A stretch of 64,000 nt of DNA, taken from Bartonella tamiae Th239. GTDB lineage: Bacteria > Pseudomonadota > Alphaproteobacteria > Rhizobiales > Rhizobiaceae. Where the stretch lies: contig NZ_JH725147.1 in assembly GCF_000278275.1 (NCBI RefSeq), positions 432,388-496,387 of the forward strand. The letters are read 5' to 3'. Numbering within the stretch: position 1 is the stretch's first letter; each line of letters begins with the position of its first letter. Both the position numbers and the translations under genes were made by a program. The notes beneath the pieces are model-generated. The model did not search any database, had not been told where the DNA came from, and worked only from the letters and a program-made list of their open reading frames with translations. Positions 30,468 through 42,449 of this stretch are shown piece after piece.

Positions 30468-32000
30468 TTAAGCAGCAGTGACCAAACGTTCATTTGCCAT
30501 ACGATAGGAAATGGCTTCGCCCAAATGATGTCGGTCAATATTATGGGAGGCATCAAGGTCAGCAATTGTTCGTGCTACTTTTAAAATACGATGATAAGCG
30601 CGCGCTGAAAGCCGCATTTTTTCGCTGACCTCTCGTAATAATTGTGTTGCACTTTTATCAATTAAAGCAATATTTTCAATTAAATTAGCCGGACAGTCTC
30701 CATTGGTACGAATATGATCAACATTAAGTTCTTGAAAACGCTTGGCTTGGATAAAACGTGCTTTTGCCACACGCGCTGCCACGACACAGCTTGGCTCGGA
30801 TTTTGCGGGTTGCATAAGATCAAGCGCTGATAAAGCAGGAACATCAATGCGCAAATCAATACGATCAAGTAAAGGACCAGAAATGCGCGCTTGATAATCA
30901 CTTTGACATCGTGGTCCTCTTGCACAAACATGCCCTGGCTCTCCTGCCATGCCACAGCGGCAGGGATTCATTGCGGCGATGAGTTGAATGCGCGCAGGAT
31001 AACTTACATGGTGATTAGCACGTGCAACAACACATTCACCACTTTCTAAAGGTTGACGCAAGGAATCAAGCACTTGTGGTGAAAATTCTGGAAATTCATC
31101 TAAAAATAAGACACCATTATGCGCTAAGGAAACTTCACCAGGACGCGCCTTTAAACCTCCACCAACCATAGCTGCCATTGAAGCAGAGTGATGAGGGGCG
31201 CGAAAAGGACGGTGTACCGAAACAGATCCTTGTGTTGTTTCTCCAGCGATTGAAGCAATAAGAGAAACATCAAGCAATTCACGTGCGTCAAGCGGTGGAA
31301 GAATGGAAGGTAAACGCTGTGCAAGCATTGATTTTCCTGCACCCGGCGGTCCAACAAATAAAAGATTATGACGCCCAGCCGCAGCCACTTCCAGTGCGCG
31401 CTTGGCAACATCTTGTCCTTTAATGTCAGCAAGGTCAGGAAGATTGTCTTGTAAATGATAGCGTTTGGGTTCTGGCGTTGAAAGAATTTGTGCGCCCTTC
31501 ATATGATTGACCAATGACACTATATTATGTGGAGCAAGAATTTGAAGATCTGAACCAGCCCAAGCTGCTTCAGAGCCACATTTTTGTGGACAGATTAATC
31601 CTTTCCCCAGTGCGTTTGCTGTCATTGCAGCTGGCAAGACACCGCTCACAGGTGCAATAGAGCCATCTAGAGACAACTCTCCCATAATGATATAGTGGTC
31701 TTCAATTTCGCGCGGTAAAATTCCCATAGCAACCATAAGACCAACGGCAATAGGCAAATCGTAATGTGAGCCTTCTTTCGGTAAATCAGCAGGTGCTAAA
31801 TTGATCGTCACACGTTTTACAGGCATGGATAAACCACATGCATGTAAAGCTGACTGCACCCGCTCACGACTTTCTGCAACAGCTTTATCAGCAAGCCCTA
31901 CAATTGATATTCCCATTTTGCCAGGGGCAATCATGACTTGAACATCAACAGGCAAAGCCTCAACGCCACGAAATGCTACTGTTGTGATGCGCGCTACCAT
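30468..32000 (-). CDS. comM: YifB/ComM-family AAA+ ATPase (Mg-chelatase-like)
   Basis: About 510 residues: an N-terminal Lon-protease-like domain (MVARITTVAFRGVEALPVDV), a Mg-chelatase-type AAA+ core with Walker A VGPPGAGKSMLAQRLP, Walker B GVLFLDEFPEF, the Cys-rich AAMNPCRCG...GHVC loop, and the C-terminal LSARAYHRILKVARTIADL helical domain. ComM is a hexameric helicase that promotes branch migration during natural transformation. I prefer the ATG at 32000 (MVARIT), the family-typical start, over 32018. Confidence 0.93.
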   Translation of the reverse strand: MVARITTVAFRGVEALPVDVQVMIAPGKMGISIVGLADKAVAESRERVQSALHACGLSMPVKRVTINLAPADLPKEGSHYDLPIAVGLMVAMGILPREIEDHYIIMGELSLDGSIAPVSGVLPAAMTANALGKGLICPQKCGSEAAWAGSDLQILAPHNIVSLVNHMKGAQILSTPEPKRYHLQDNLPDLADIKGQDVAKRALEVAAAGRHNLLFVGPPGAGKSMLAQRLPSILPPLDARELLDVSLIASIAGETTQGSVSVHRPFRAPHHSASMAAMVGGGLKARPGEVSLAHNGVLFLDEFPEFSPQVLDSLRQPLESGECVVARANHHVSYPARIQLIAAMNPCRCGMAGEPGHVCARGPRCQSDYQARISGPLLDRIDLRIDVPALSALDLMQPAKSEPSCVVAARVAKARFIQAKRFQELNVDHIRTNGDCPANLIENIALIDKSATQLLREVSEKMRLSARAYHRILKVARTIADLDASHNIDRHHLGEAISYRMANERLVTAA

Positions 32001-32335
32001 TGTGGCGTATCTCCTCAAAAAATTTTAAACAAAATCTTCACTGATAAATGTTTCAAAATGATACAATCATGTTTTTTATAAGATTTCAAGAACATTTCAA
32101 GAACGTTAGCTGAGTTTTAGCAAAAAATAATATAAAAAAAGGCTTTGCTTAACACTTCTTTGACAAAGATAACGCAAAGTGATGTGCATAATGGTATAAA
32201 TAATGTTCGCTTTGTGATATAGGCAACTTTATAAAACGCCTTGTCCTGATTGGTGTTAATAAGACTATAATGTTATGATCTTATTGACCAATAATGGATA
32301 TTGATTAAAGAGTAAGACGTGTAAGAGTAACAGTT
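32001..32335. other. divergent intergenic region
   Basis: Spacer between comM and tamA. AT-rich, with no gene or RNA recognised. Confidence 0.4.
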
Positions 32336-34303
32336 TTGATAGTAAATCGAGCGAAATCTTGGTTGAGAACAGGAAGCACAATGGCCGTTATTGTGGGTGC
32401 TGCGGTGACGTGTGTCGTTCCGCAAGACGCTAATGCTTTCTCACTTTTTGGTATTCATTTATGGGGGGAGAAAAAAAAAGAAGACCCTGCTGATGATGTG
32501 ATTGGCATACCAAAATATTATGAGGTTGAGGTTATAGCTGCACCGGGTGCACCAGAAGAGGGAATAAAAACGGCTGAAGCTGCTTCGTCCCTTGTGGGGG
32601 ATGAAAAGAAACCAGCCTCAGGTTCAGCGGGTCTTTTGGCAAAAGCGCGTGGGGATTATCAAAAAATTTTGGCCGCACTTTATGCTGAAGGCCGTTATGG
32701 TGGAACAATCAGCATTACTGTAAATGGTCAAGAAGCAGCTACTTTGCGTGCAGATACGGATTTGCCTGAAAATTCGAAAATTATTATTACAATTGATACA
32801 GGTCCAGAATATCATTTTGGTCAAGCAATTGTGCATCAATTAGCCCCACCGACTGATAATAAAAAAGATCAAGTTGCTTTGCCACAAGATTCAGGCTTTG
32901 CCTCTGGTGATGTTGCAAAATCAGGATCTGTCTTTAAAGCGGAACAGTTGGCCATTGAAGGATGGCGTCAGCAAGGTTATGCCAAAGCCAGTGCAAAGGG
33001 TTATGAAGTTGTCGCCAATCATGCGAACCAAACAATTGATGCCGATATTGAGGTAGATCCAGGACAAAAAGCTCATTATGGGCCTTTAACAGTGCGCAAT
33101 GTTTCAAAAAACCCTCGTATGGATTCAGCCTATGTTGCTTGGATGACAGGTATTAAAGAGGGTGAGGAATATGATCCTGATGATTTAAGCAAAGCCAATA
33201 AAAGAATAGCCAAGCTTGATGTTTTTCGAGCAGCAAGTGTGCGGGAAGCGGATGAAATTAATCCTGATGGTACTTTACCGCTTAATTTAGTTGTGCAAGA
33301 GCGCCTACCGCGCCGTTTTGGTGTAGGCGGTAGCTATTCTACTCTTGATGGTGCGGGTTTTGAAGCTTATTGGATGCACCGCAATCTTTTTGGTCATGCC
33401 GAGCGTTTGCGTTTTGACGCACGCATTAGCGGTATTGGAGGCAATCAGTCTGATTCGTATAATCCAAAAAACTTTAGTTATATGTTGGGTACATCCTTTA
33501 CACGGCCCGGTGTGATTACACCAGATACGGATCTGGTAGCCGGTTTAAAGGCTCAGCGTGAAGTATTAGACAATTACACAACAACGAGTATTGCTGGCCA
33601 GTTTGGTTTAACACATGTGTTTTCTGATGAGTTATCTGGACGCGTATATTTTAATGCAGCGCAAACAAAAACCGAAGATGACTATTTTGGCAACCGTGAT
33701 TTTACAACATTCGGTTTATTGGGCGGTCTTCTTTACGATAGCCGTGATAATGCGGCTAATGCAAAAAGTGGACTCTATGGTGAACTTGTTCTTGAGCCTG
33801 TTTATGAAATGCAATATGGCAATTTTATTGGAAAAGCAACCGCAGAGGGACGGGCCTATTTCTCGCTGGATTCTAAAGACCGCTTTGTTTTTGCCACAAG
33901 GATGAAAATAGGAACAATCACAGGCGCAGAAATTAAAGAATTGCCATCCGACATGTTGTTTTTTGCTGGTGGCGGCGGCTCTGTGCGTGGTTATGGTTAC
34001 CGTAACATCGGTATTAAGACGGATACAGGCGATACAATTGGTGGACGTTCACTTGTTGAAGGTTCGGCCGAAATTCGAACAATGATTACAGACACAATCG
34101 GTCTTGTTGGATTTGTTGATGTTGGTGTCGTGGGAGAAAATTCATATCCTGATTTTTCAGAAAACACAAAAATAGGGGCAGGTATTGGTGGGCGTTATTT
34201 GACGGGTCTCGGACCTTTGCGTGTTGATTTGGCTTTACCTCTTGATCGCGAACAAGGCGATCCCGACCTTGGATTTTATATTGGCATAGGGCAGGCGTTC
34301 TAA
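32336..34303 (+). CDS. tamA: TamA, Omp85-family outer-membrane translocation subunit
   Basis: A 655-residue BamA-like protein: a signal peptide (MAVIVGAAVTCVVPQDANA, cleavage before FS), then POTRA domains to about residue 320, then a 16-strand barrel with the Omp85 motif VRGYGYRNIG and a C-terminal strand ending in Phe. With TamB it forms the translocation and assembly module for outer-membrane protein insertion and lipid transport. The start is uncertain: the TTG at 32336 gives a normal signal peptide, and the first ATG (32381) would cut its charged part. tamB follows with a TAATG overlap. Confidence 0.93.
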   Translation: MIVNRAKSWLRTGSTMAVIVGAAVTCVVPQDANAFSLFGIHLWGEKKKEDPADDVIGIPKYYEVEVIAAPGAPEEGIKTAEAASSLVGDEKKPASGSAGLLAKARGDYQKILAALYAEGRYGGTISITVNGQEAATLRADTDLPENSKIIITIDTGPEYHFGQAIVHQLAPPTDNKKDQVALPQDSGFASGDVAKSGSVFKAEQLAIEGWRQQGYAKASAKGYEVVANHANQTIDADIEVDPGQKAHYGPLTVRNVSKNPRMDSAYVAWMTGIKEGEEYDPDDLSKANKRIAKLDVFRAASVREADEINPDGTLPLNLVVQERLPRRFGVGGSYSTLDGAGFEAYWMHRNLFGHAERLRFDARISGIGGNQSDSYNPKNFSYMLGTSFTRPGVITPDTDLVAGLKAQREVLDNYTTTSIAGQFGLTHVFSDELSGRVYFNAAQTKTEDDYFGNRDFTTFGLLGGLLYDSRDNAANAKSGLYGELVLEPVYEMQYGNFIGKATAEGRAYFSLDSKDRFVFATRMKIGTITGAEIKELPSDMLFFAGGGGSVRGYGYRNIGIKTDTGDTIGGRSLVEGSAEIRTMITDTIGLVGFVDVGVVGENSYPDFSENTKIGAGIGGRYLTGLGPLRVDLALPLDREQGDPDLGFYIGIGQAF

Positions 34304-37300
34304 TGATCAAGATTTCTTCACTTTATGCGTTACTGATTGGTTTCTTTTTATTTGTATTGAGCCATTTTGTTATTGCTCAAACTCTCACATCACAAAATGA
34401 CGAGCAAAACACAAAAATTGTGGATCAACAGACGATAGATGAAGATAAATCATGGTTGGTATCCTTCATTGAAAATATGATTTCAACGCCTGATCTCCAG
34501 ATAAAAATTTCAAACCTTGATGGTGCTTTGTCTTCCAATCCTCATATTGATTCGATCACAATAGCTGATCGTGCCGGCATATGGTTAAAATTAACCAATG
34601 TGGATATGGATTGGAGCCGTTTGGCGCTCATTCGGGCACGTTTATCTGTTGAAACTCTTTCAGCAGAACGGATTGATGTTTTGCGTAAACCTTTACCAAC
34701 GGCGACAAAAGAAGAAACGCAATCGAATGGTTTGAGTATTCCTAATTTACCTCTCGCGATCAATGTTCAATCTGTTCATGTCAAAACCATAGCGCTAAGT
34801 GACGATTTACTTGGTCTTGCCGCGCAACTTTCTGTTCAAGGAAGCTTGATGCTTGATGATGGCGATCTCAAGACAAAATTAAAAATACAGCGCCTTGATG
34901 CACAAGGATTGTTTGACGTTTTTGCGGATATTGCAATGACAAAAGGTCATGCAAAAATTAATGTACAAGCTGATGAACCGGATAATGGTCTCATTGCCAA
35001 TATTTTAAAAGTAGAAAATCGTCCTGCGATAAAATTACGGATTGATGGTGACGGTCAACTTGATAATCTATTGGTAAATCTTGCAATGCAAACAGGAGCA
35101 GAGCCTGTTCTTAATGGGCAATTGCATCTTTCTGGATTAGAGATTGGTCATCGTGTTTCATTTGATCTGAATGGTCCAATATCTCCTTTGATGCCGAGTG
35201 ATTATCGTTCCTTTTTTGGTAACGAAACGTCTTTGCATATGAGCGCTTTGCTCAATAAAACAGGGAATATGGATTTAGAAGTTCTCAATTTTCATTCTGG
35301 TGCTGTCAATTTTAATGCACAAGGTGCACTTTTAAAAGATGGTTTTTTACGTCGTTTAAAGATTGATGCAAAGATTGCTAATCCTCAAGGTGGTTCGCTT
35401 ATTTTGCCAGTTTCTGGTGGGACAACGCGCGTTGATAATATTGCTTTAAATATTGATTATGGTGGTGAAAATTCACCTGTCTGGAAGGGGCGTCTTATTG
35501 CAAGTAATTTTGCCAATGCAAATTTTAATGCACAAGACATCACTTTTGATATGGGTGGAGTAAGCAAAAATCTTGATGATCCAGCTTTACGTCATGTTGG
35601 GGTTCAAATAAATGGTGGAATTCATGATATTACAACCACCAATAGTTCTTTTTCGTCCGCACGCGATAGTGCCATAAAGCTTATTGTTGATACAGATATT
35701 ATTGCCAATCAACCGATTGATATCCGTGCTATTGAGTTGAGTGCAAACGGTTTAAAAGCTTCAATTAAAGGGTTTATTGAAGACTTTGTATTTAAGGGCG
35801 ATTTTGGCGTTCAAGCAGACAGTTTGGATGCCTTTGCATTGGTTAGTGGTCAACCGCTTGAAGGTGCGCTTCATGTGCAAGGCAACGGCACATTTGCTTT
35901 AACGAATGGTGCATTTAATTTTGATCTAAATGGCACAACGCAAAATATAAAGACAGGTGTTCAAGTCGCAGATGGTCTGCTGCAAAGCAATCTTCGCCTT
36001 TCTGGCGGTATTATGCGTAATGCTAGGGGCATAACAACTCGCAATTTTATGCTTGGGAACGATAAAATTCATATAAGTGCAAATGGCTTTTTCTCAAGTG
36101 TTAGAACTCATATGGATTTTGGTATAGATCTTGCTGATCTTGGTCTTATTGATCCACGTATGCAAGGACCAATTTCTTTAAAAGGCGCAGCACGTGGTCA
36201 TAACCGTTTAATGACTTTAAGCATTGGTGCATCTGTGAAAGATGCAATGCTTGCAAGCAAAAAGATGCAAAATACCATTTTATTTGCCAATCTTCTTTTT
36301 GATAATACATCGCCCTATGCGTCTTATTTAACAGGCTCGCTTGATGGTAGGGGAGAATTTGCCAGTCAAAAGCTTTTATTAGCGGGTCAATTTGATCAAA
36401 ATCCTCGTGGACTTAATTTACAAGGTATTGATATAACGCTTGGTGATACGCGCATCACTGCCGACGTTATACGTGGTATAGAAGGTTTGATGAATGGGCA
36501 TATAAAAATTGATGCGCCCGATATTTCAACCCTTGCTGCATTGGCTTTAAGTGAAGGACAAGGAAGTATTCAGAGCGATATTGTTTTAAAAAACGACAAT
36601 AATAAACAAAACATTGCTCTTACAGCACAAGTTGATAATTTGAATGTCGCAGGCAATAAAATTAAAAATATTGACGTTCAAGCAGCTTTAAGCGATCTTT
36701 TTGGTCAGGTTAAGCTTGATGGCCATTTTGATGCCAAAGCGATTCATTTGCCTAATTTTGCCATTGAAAGTGTCAATGCGCGATCACAGACGCTTAATGG
36801 ACAAACAAATTTTAGTGCCGCAACAACGCTTGAAAAAAATATGCAAGCCAATCTTCAAGGAGCGTTGGTTTATCCTGATCCTCAAAATCGCAAACAAATG
36901 TTTGTCAATCTTAATAGTTTCGCCTTTATACAAAACAGTCAGCGTATAATGTTAAAACAGCCCGCGCGTATTTCCTTTTTGGAAGATGGTTATAAGATTG
37001 ATAATTTTTTACTCGATAGCAATGGCGGCACTTTATCGCTCGATGGAATCATAGGCCAATCCTTAAATTTGCGTATTTTAATGAATGCGCTGCCTGTCTC
37101 TCTTGCTAATCTTGTCATGGAAAAATTAGGCGCTTCAGGGACACTATCAGGTAAGGCTGACATAAAAGGAACATTATCAAAACCAGATGTTGCCTTTAAT
37201 CTTAAAGGTCAAGGTTTGACAATTGCTGCATTAAGAGAAAAAAATGTGACAGCAGTTAAGCTTAATGCCAAAGGACAAATGGAAGGCAATGCACTCGCTC

Positions 37301-38994
37301 TAAATGCCAATCTTTCAGGGGGTGGGCTGGATATTAATGCAGAAGGAAAACTGCCTTTAGGTGCAGGCAATATCGATATTGATGTGTCTTTAAATGATTT
37401 GCCTCTAGCACTTGTTAATGGATTTGTTGATGAGCAAAATCTCGGCGGTAGAATTAATGGACGCGCCCATATTGGCGGTTTGCTTTCTAATCCTTCAGCA
37501 CGGTTTAACTTTGCAGGGGAAGGCTTGACTGCAAATATTATCGCAAGTCATGGATTGGCGCCGATACAATTGGCGATCAATGGATCTTATAATAATTCTG
37601 TTCTTAATCTAGAAAAATTTGAAGCCAATGGGCCACAAAATCTTAATCTTTCAGCCAATGGCCGTATTCCTGTTTCAGGAAATGGTCTTGATCTTTACGT
37701 TAGAGGTGGTGCACCTTTGGCAATCGCTAATCAAATTTTAGCAGAACGTGGCGCACAGATTTCAGGTTCTGCAACCGTTGATGCGACGGTAAAAGGCTCA
37801 TTTTCTCAACCACAATTGGGCGGTAACCTTCGGGTAACACAAGGCACTTTTATAGATGCAGCAACCAATTTAAGATTAAACGACTTAAATGTTCAAGCAA
37901 ATCTTAATGGGGATCAAATTGTTATAGAAAATGTCAGCGCATCATCCTCCGCTGGTGGTAATATTAGAGCAAAAGGAACAGTTTCAACAAATATCGCTGC
38001 CCAAATGCCTGCTAATATTGCCGTTCAATTAAATCATTTGCGCTATAGTGATGGCGCGATGATTGTTGCAACAGTTGATGGTACGCTCTCGGTGACAGGA
38101 TCACTTTTGCGCGATCCTCTCATTGGTGGTGATTTAACAATAGAACATGCAGAAATAAGTGTTCCAGATCGTTTGGGTGGAGCTGCACTTATTAATGTTA
38201 AACATAAAAATCTTACACAACCTATTGAAACAACTTTGGAACGTGCGCAAATTGAAACGCGTCCTGAAGGAACACCTGTTCCAGTAGATCGTCCATCAAT
38301 GCCACAAATTAAAATGCGCATTAGAGCGCCAAACCAAATTTTCGTAAGAGGTATGGGGCTTGATGTTGAGCTTGGTGGCGGGATTGGTTTAATCGGACCA
38401 GCTAATGATATTCATCCTATTGGTGGATTCCAAATGTTGCGCGGTCGTTTTGATATTTTATCGCAAAGACTGGACTTCAGTGAAGGCAATGTAACCTTGA
38501 CGGGTAATTTCAATCCTGAAGTTCATTTTGTTGCGACGAGTCAAGGCAGTGATATTACGGTAACAATAACCGTGAGTGGGTTGGTTGATGCGCTTGATAT
38601 TAGTTTTTCATCCACTCCGGAACTTCCAAAAGATGAAGTTTTAGCGCGCTTGATTTTTAATCGTTCGATTGGTGAATTATCTCCTTTCCAAATTGCTCAA
38701 CTTGCTTCAGCTGCGGCAGAACTTGCAGGTGTTACTAATACATCTTTGCTTGGTGCTTTACGTTCAAGTACGGGATTAGATGATCTTGATTTGGTAACTG
38801 ATGCGCAAGGGAATACTGGTGTTCGGGCTGGACGCTATATTAGAGATAATATCTATCTTGGCGTTGAAGCAGGTTCTGGCGGCAATACAAAAGGAACGGT
38901 TAATCTTGATATATCAAAAAATATGAAAGCACGCGGAGCCTTAGGATCTGAAGGAGATTCAAGTGTTGGTGTGTTTTACGAAAAAGATTATTAA
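34303..38994 (+). CDS. tamB: TamB (DUF490), periplasm-spanning partner of TamA
   Basis: A 1563-residue AsmA/TamB-like protein. One N-terminal hydrophobic helix (about 6-25) anchors it in the inner membrane. More than 1200 residues of repetitive beta-strand follow (NLSANGRIPVSG-type repeats), forming the lipid-guiding groove. The conserved DUF490 C-terminus contains GGFQMLRGRFDILSQRLDF, SSTPELPKDEVLARLIF and the final GVFYEKDY. It overlaps tamA by one base (TAATG). Confidence 0.96.
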   Translation: MIKISSLYALLIGFFLFVLSHFVIAQTLTSQNDEQNTKIVDQQTIDEDKSWLVSFIENMISTPDLQIKISNLDGALSSNPHIDSITIADRAGIWLKLTNVDMDWSRLALIRARLSVETLSAERIDVLRKPLPTATKEETQSNGLSIPNLPLAINVQSVHVKTIALSDDLLGLAAQLSVQGSLMLDDGDLKTKLKIQRLDAQGLFDVFADIAMTKGHAKINVQADEPDNGLIANILKVENRPAIKLRIDGDGQLDNLLVNLAMQTGAEPVLNGQLHLSGLEIGHRVSFDLNGPISPLMPSDYRSFFGNETSLHMSALLNKTGNMDLEVLNFHSGAVNFNAQGALLKDGFLRRLKIDAKIANPQGGSLILPVSGGTTRVDNIALNIDYGGENSPVWKGRLIASNFANANFNAQDITFDMGGVSKNLDDPALRHVGVQINGGIHDITTTNSSFSSARDSAIKLIVDTDIIANQPIDIRAIELSANGLKASIKGFIEDFVFKGDFGVQADSLDAFALVSGQPLEGALHVQGNGTFALTNGAFNFDLNGTTQNIKTGVQVADGLLQSNLRLSGGIMRNARGITTRNFMLGNDKIHISANGFFSSVRTHMDFGIDLADLGLIDPRMQGPISLKGAARGHNRLMTLSIGASVKDAMLASKKMQNTILFANLLFDNTSPYASYLTGSLDGRGEFASQKLLLAGQFDQNPRGLNLQGIDITLGDTRITADVIRGIEGLMNGHIKIDAPDISTLAALALSEGQGSIQSDIVLKNDNNKQNIALTAQVDNLNVAGNKIKNIDVQAALSDLFGQVKLDGHFDAKAIHLPNFAIESVNARSQTLNGQTNFSAATTLEKNMQANLQGALVYPDPQNRKQMFVNLNSFAFIQNSQRIMLKQPARISFLEDGYKIDNFLLDSNGGTLSLDGIIGQSLNLRILMNALPVSLANLVMEKLGASGTLSGKADIKGTLSKPDVAFNLKGQGLTIAALREKNVTAVKLNAKGQMEGNALALNANLSGGGLDINAEGKLPLGAGNIDIDVSLNDLPLALVNGFVDEQNLGGRINGRAHIGGLLSNPSARFNFAGEGLTANIIASHGLAPIQLAINGSYNNSVLNLEKFEANGPQNLNLSANGRIPVSGNGLDLYVRGGAPLAIANQILAERGAQISGSATVDATVKGSFSQPQLGGNLRVTQGTFIDAATNLRLNDLNVQANLNGDQIVIENVSASSSAGGNIRAKGTVSTNIAAQMPANIAVQLNHLRYSDGAMIVATVDGTLSVTGSLLRDPLIGGDLTIEHAEISVPDRLGGAALINVKHKNLTQPIETTLERAQIETRPEGTPVPVDRPSMPQIKMRIRAPNQIFVRGMGLDVELGGGIGLIGPANDIHPIGGFQMLRGRFDILSQRLDFSEGNVTLTGNFNPEVHFVATSQGSDITVTITVSGLVDALDISFSSTPELPKDEVLARLIFNRSIGELSPFQIAQLASAAAELAGVTNTSLLGALRSSTGLDDLDLVTDAQGNTGVRAGRYIRDNIYLGVEAGSGGNTKGTVNLDISKNMKARGALGSEGDSSVGVFYEKDY

Positions 38995-39082
38995 TATTGG
39001 TGTTCATATATATGTATTATTATCGTATTATTTTTTATCGACTAACGGTGTGATTATTTAAAATTTAGATAATAGGATTCGT

Positions 39083-39628
39083 ATGCCACGACTTTTTACG
39101 GCATTGGAAATATCGCAGGACGCAACATTATCCCTTAATTTGTTACGTGGCGGATTACCAGGAGCGCGTTGGATAGAACCTGAAAATTACCATATTACTT
39201 TACGGTTTTTTGGTGATATCGATAATATTATAGCTGACGAATTGGTTTTTGCATTTGATCGGATTGAACGGAAAAGTTTTGAGATAAAGCTCTTAGGGAT
39301 TGAAGTTTTTGGCTCTAAAAAACCTCACTCATTGTTTGCACGTGTGGCACCATGTGAAGAGCTTTTGTTATTGCAAGCGGAGATTGATCGTATCGCTAAA
39401 CGATTAGGCTTAAAATTTGATAAGACAAAATATGTGCCGCATGTCACCATAGCGCGTTTGCGTAACGTTCAGCATGATGATTTACTGTCTTACCTTAGCT
39501 CACGTGGTAATTTTTCGACCATGCCGTTTCAAATTAACCGCTTTACATTAATGTCATCACGTCAGTCTGTTGGCGGTGGTCCTTATATCATCGAAGAAAG
39601 CTGGTATTTATCTCGTAGTTTGTCTTAA
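39083..39628 (+). CDS. thpR: RNA 2',3'-cyclic phosphodiesterase (2H family)
   Basis: A 181-residue protein of the 2H phosphoesterase / LigT family. Two catalytic HxT motifs are placed as expected: HITL at 37-40 and HVTI at 120-123, in a symmetric fold. It opens 2',3'-cyclic phosphates on RNA and was first described as 2'-5' RNA ligase. It lies 88 bases after tamB on the same strand and may share its transcript. Confidence 0.9.
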   Translation: MPRLFTALEISQDATLSLNLLRGGLPGARWIEPENYHITLRFFGDIDNIIADELVFAFDRIERKSFEIKLLGIEVFGSKKPHSLFARVAPCEELLLLQAEIDRIAKRLGLKFDKTKYVPHVTIARLRNVQHDDLLSYLSSRGNFSTMPFQINRFTLMSSRQSVGGGPYIIEESWYLSRSLS

Positions 39629-39825
39629 ATAGAACTCTATCATCAAACTAAAATACCCATGCAATAAAAAAACGTTTTTTCAAGGAATGCTTTATCTGTA
39701 AAATAAAACTCTGGATGACCAAAAGTGATAACTTTGACGTAATTATTCATGCTTTAAATATTGCTTAAGCAACTGCTCATCTCGGTGCATTATAACACAC
39801 ATTCTTTCATAATTTCGATGAAAAA

Positions 39826-40860
<1,035 letters not shown>

Positions 40861-41284
40861 GTGTTTGTCTCCAAATATTAAAAACAATCAGTATTTTTAA
40901 AAACTTTTTTTGACAGTTTTATGTTTATAAGATCAAAAGGTAATTTTATAAAAAATATAAAAATCATCAAATTGAAAAAATTGCTTATATTTCGATTGAT
41001 AAATATTTTTACCTTTTAAAAAATTTATTATTTTTTTCCCAGTGCTAAAATTATTGTGTAAACACTACTCGTATATGAAACGATTTCAAATTATTTGTTA
41101 ATAGCGGTACACCAATTTATAATAAATAATTTTGAAATTTTGCGAATAAAAAGCGTCATTGTCTCGCAAAAAATAATCTTTAAAACCATGTTTACAAAAA
41201 TGGTTTTCATTGGATATCTTTCAAATAATCATTGTTACCAAAATTTATGAATGATGTGTAAAAAAATCATTAAGCTGCCATTAA
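40861..41284. other. gene-free spacer between rfbA and rfbB
   Basis: Very AT-rich, 424 bases, unusually long inside a sugar-nucleotide gene pair. No gene or remnant of rfbC/rfbD recognised. Confidence 0.45.
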
Positions 41285-42172
41285 TTAATCTCTATCATTT
41301 GTAATTTCTGCTATACGGTGTTTCAAATAGTCCGCATAGTCAGTTTTACCTAAAGACTGAGCGCGCTTTAAGACATCATCAGCTGTGAGATAACCCAATT
41401 CAAAGCTTATTTCTTCTGGGCACATCACTTTAATGCCTTGACGTTTTTCAATCGCTCTCACATAGGAAGACGCATCGTGTAAGCTATCATGTGTGCCTGT
41501 GTCTAACCAGGCATAACCGCGTCCTAGACGGATAACGTTTAAACGATTGTTTGCAAGATACATGCGGTTAATATCAGTAATTTCCAGTTCACCACGATGC
41601 GAAGGTTTTAAATTTTTAGCATGATGAACGACATCGTTATCGTAAAAATAGAGACCCGTCACCGCCCAATTAGACAGAGGCGTTTCAGGTTTTTCAACGA
41701 GCGATTGTGCTAAGCCAGTGGTTTTATCAAAACTGACAACACCATATCTTTCTGGGTCTTCAACATGATAGGCAAAAACAGTTGCCCCTTGTGAACTAGA
41801 TTGTGCATCGGTAAGACGTTTTTGTAGGCCATGACCAAAAAAAATATTGTCACCTAAAACAAGAGCAACAGAATCGTTGCCAATAAAATCATGACCAATA
41901 ATAAAGGCTTCCGCAAGACCATTAGGATGCGCCTGTTCGGCATAAGATAATGAAATACCATAGGCACTACCATCTCCAAGAAGTTGTTGGAATAATGGTA
42001 AATCCCTTGGTGTTGAAATGACCAGAATATCTCGAATACCTGCGAGCATTAATACGCCAAGCGGATAATAGATCATAGGTTTATCATAGATAGGCATTAA
42101 TTGTTTTGACACGCCAAGCGTCGCGGGATAAAGGCGTGTACCACTGCCTCCTGCTAAAATAATACCTTTCAT
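41285..42172 (-). CDS. rfbA: glucose-1-phosphate thymidylyltransferase
   Basis: The first step of dTDP-sugar synthesis. It has 295 residues, with the nucleotidyl-transfer signature [25 protein letters not shown] at the N-terminus, [15 protein letters not shown] and [10 protein letters not shown], close to E. coli RmlA. The partners rfbC and rfbD needed for dTDP-rhamnose are not in this window, so they lie elsewhere or another deoxysugar is made. Confidence 0.95.
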   Translation of the reverse strand: MKGIILAGGSGTRLYPATLGVSKQLMPIYDKPMIYYPLGVLMLAGIRDILVISTPRDLPLFQQLLGDGSAYGISLSYAEQAHPNGLAEAFIIGHDFIGNDSVALVLGDNIFFGHGLQKRLTDAQSSSQGATVFAYHVEDPERYGVVSFDKTTGLAQSLVEKPETPLSNWAVTGLYFYDNDVVHHAKNLKPSHRGELEITDINRMYLANNRLNVIRLGRGYAWLDTGTHDSLHDASSYVRAIEKRQGIKVMCPEEISFELGYLTADDVLKRAQSLGKTDYADYLKHRIAEITNDRD

Positions 42173-42363
42173 AAAACACCTTTAAGTATATTTATCGCCA
42201 TATTTCATCCATATGGTTATTTATTATAGACGACATCAGGACGATTTATTGACGATTTTTATCGAAAGTACTTTTTCCTAAACTGATGCGGCGTGTGATA
42301 TATGCTTTGTCTCTAAAAGTCCAGTAAAAGCAAAATGAAAATAGGATAATCTATTTAAAGCAT

Positions 42364-42393
42364 TTGACATAAAGTTATCTTTATATGTTTATT
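42364..42393 (+). promoter_or_regulatory. possible ahcY promoter
   Basis: TTGACA, 18 bases, TTTATT, about 57 bases before the ahcY start. The -35 box is perfect, the -10 weak. No SAH or SAM riboswitch fold recognised in the leader. Confidence 0.35.
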
Positions 42394-42449
42394 GCGTTGT
42401 TTTATGACTTCTGTTAAATGTAAAAAACTGAAGGATAAAGGAGCGTATA

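Noticed and set aside
42173-42449. SAM/SAH riboswitch before ahcY
   Set aside because: The leader shows no conserved SAH or SAM-II core that I can recognise, only a possible sigma-70 promoter.
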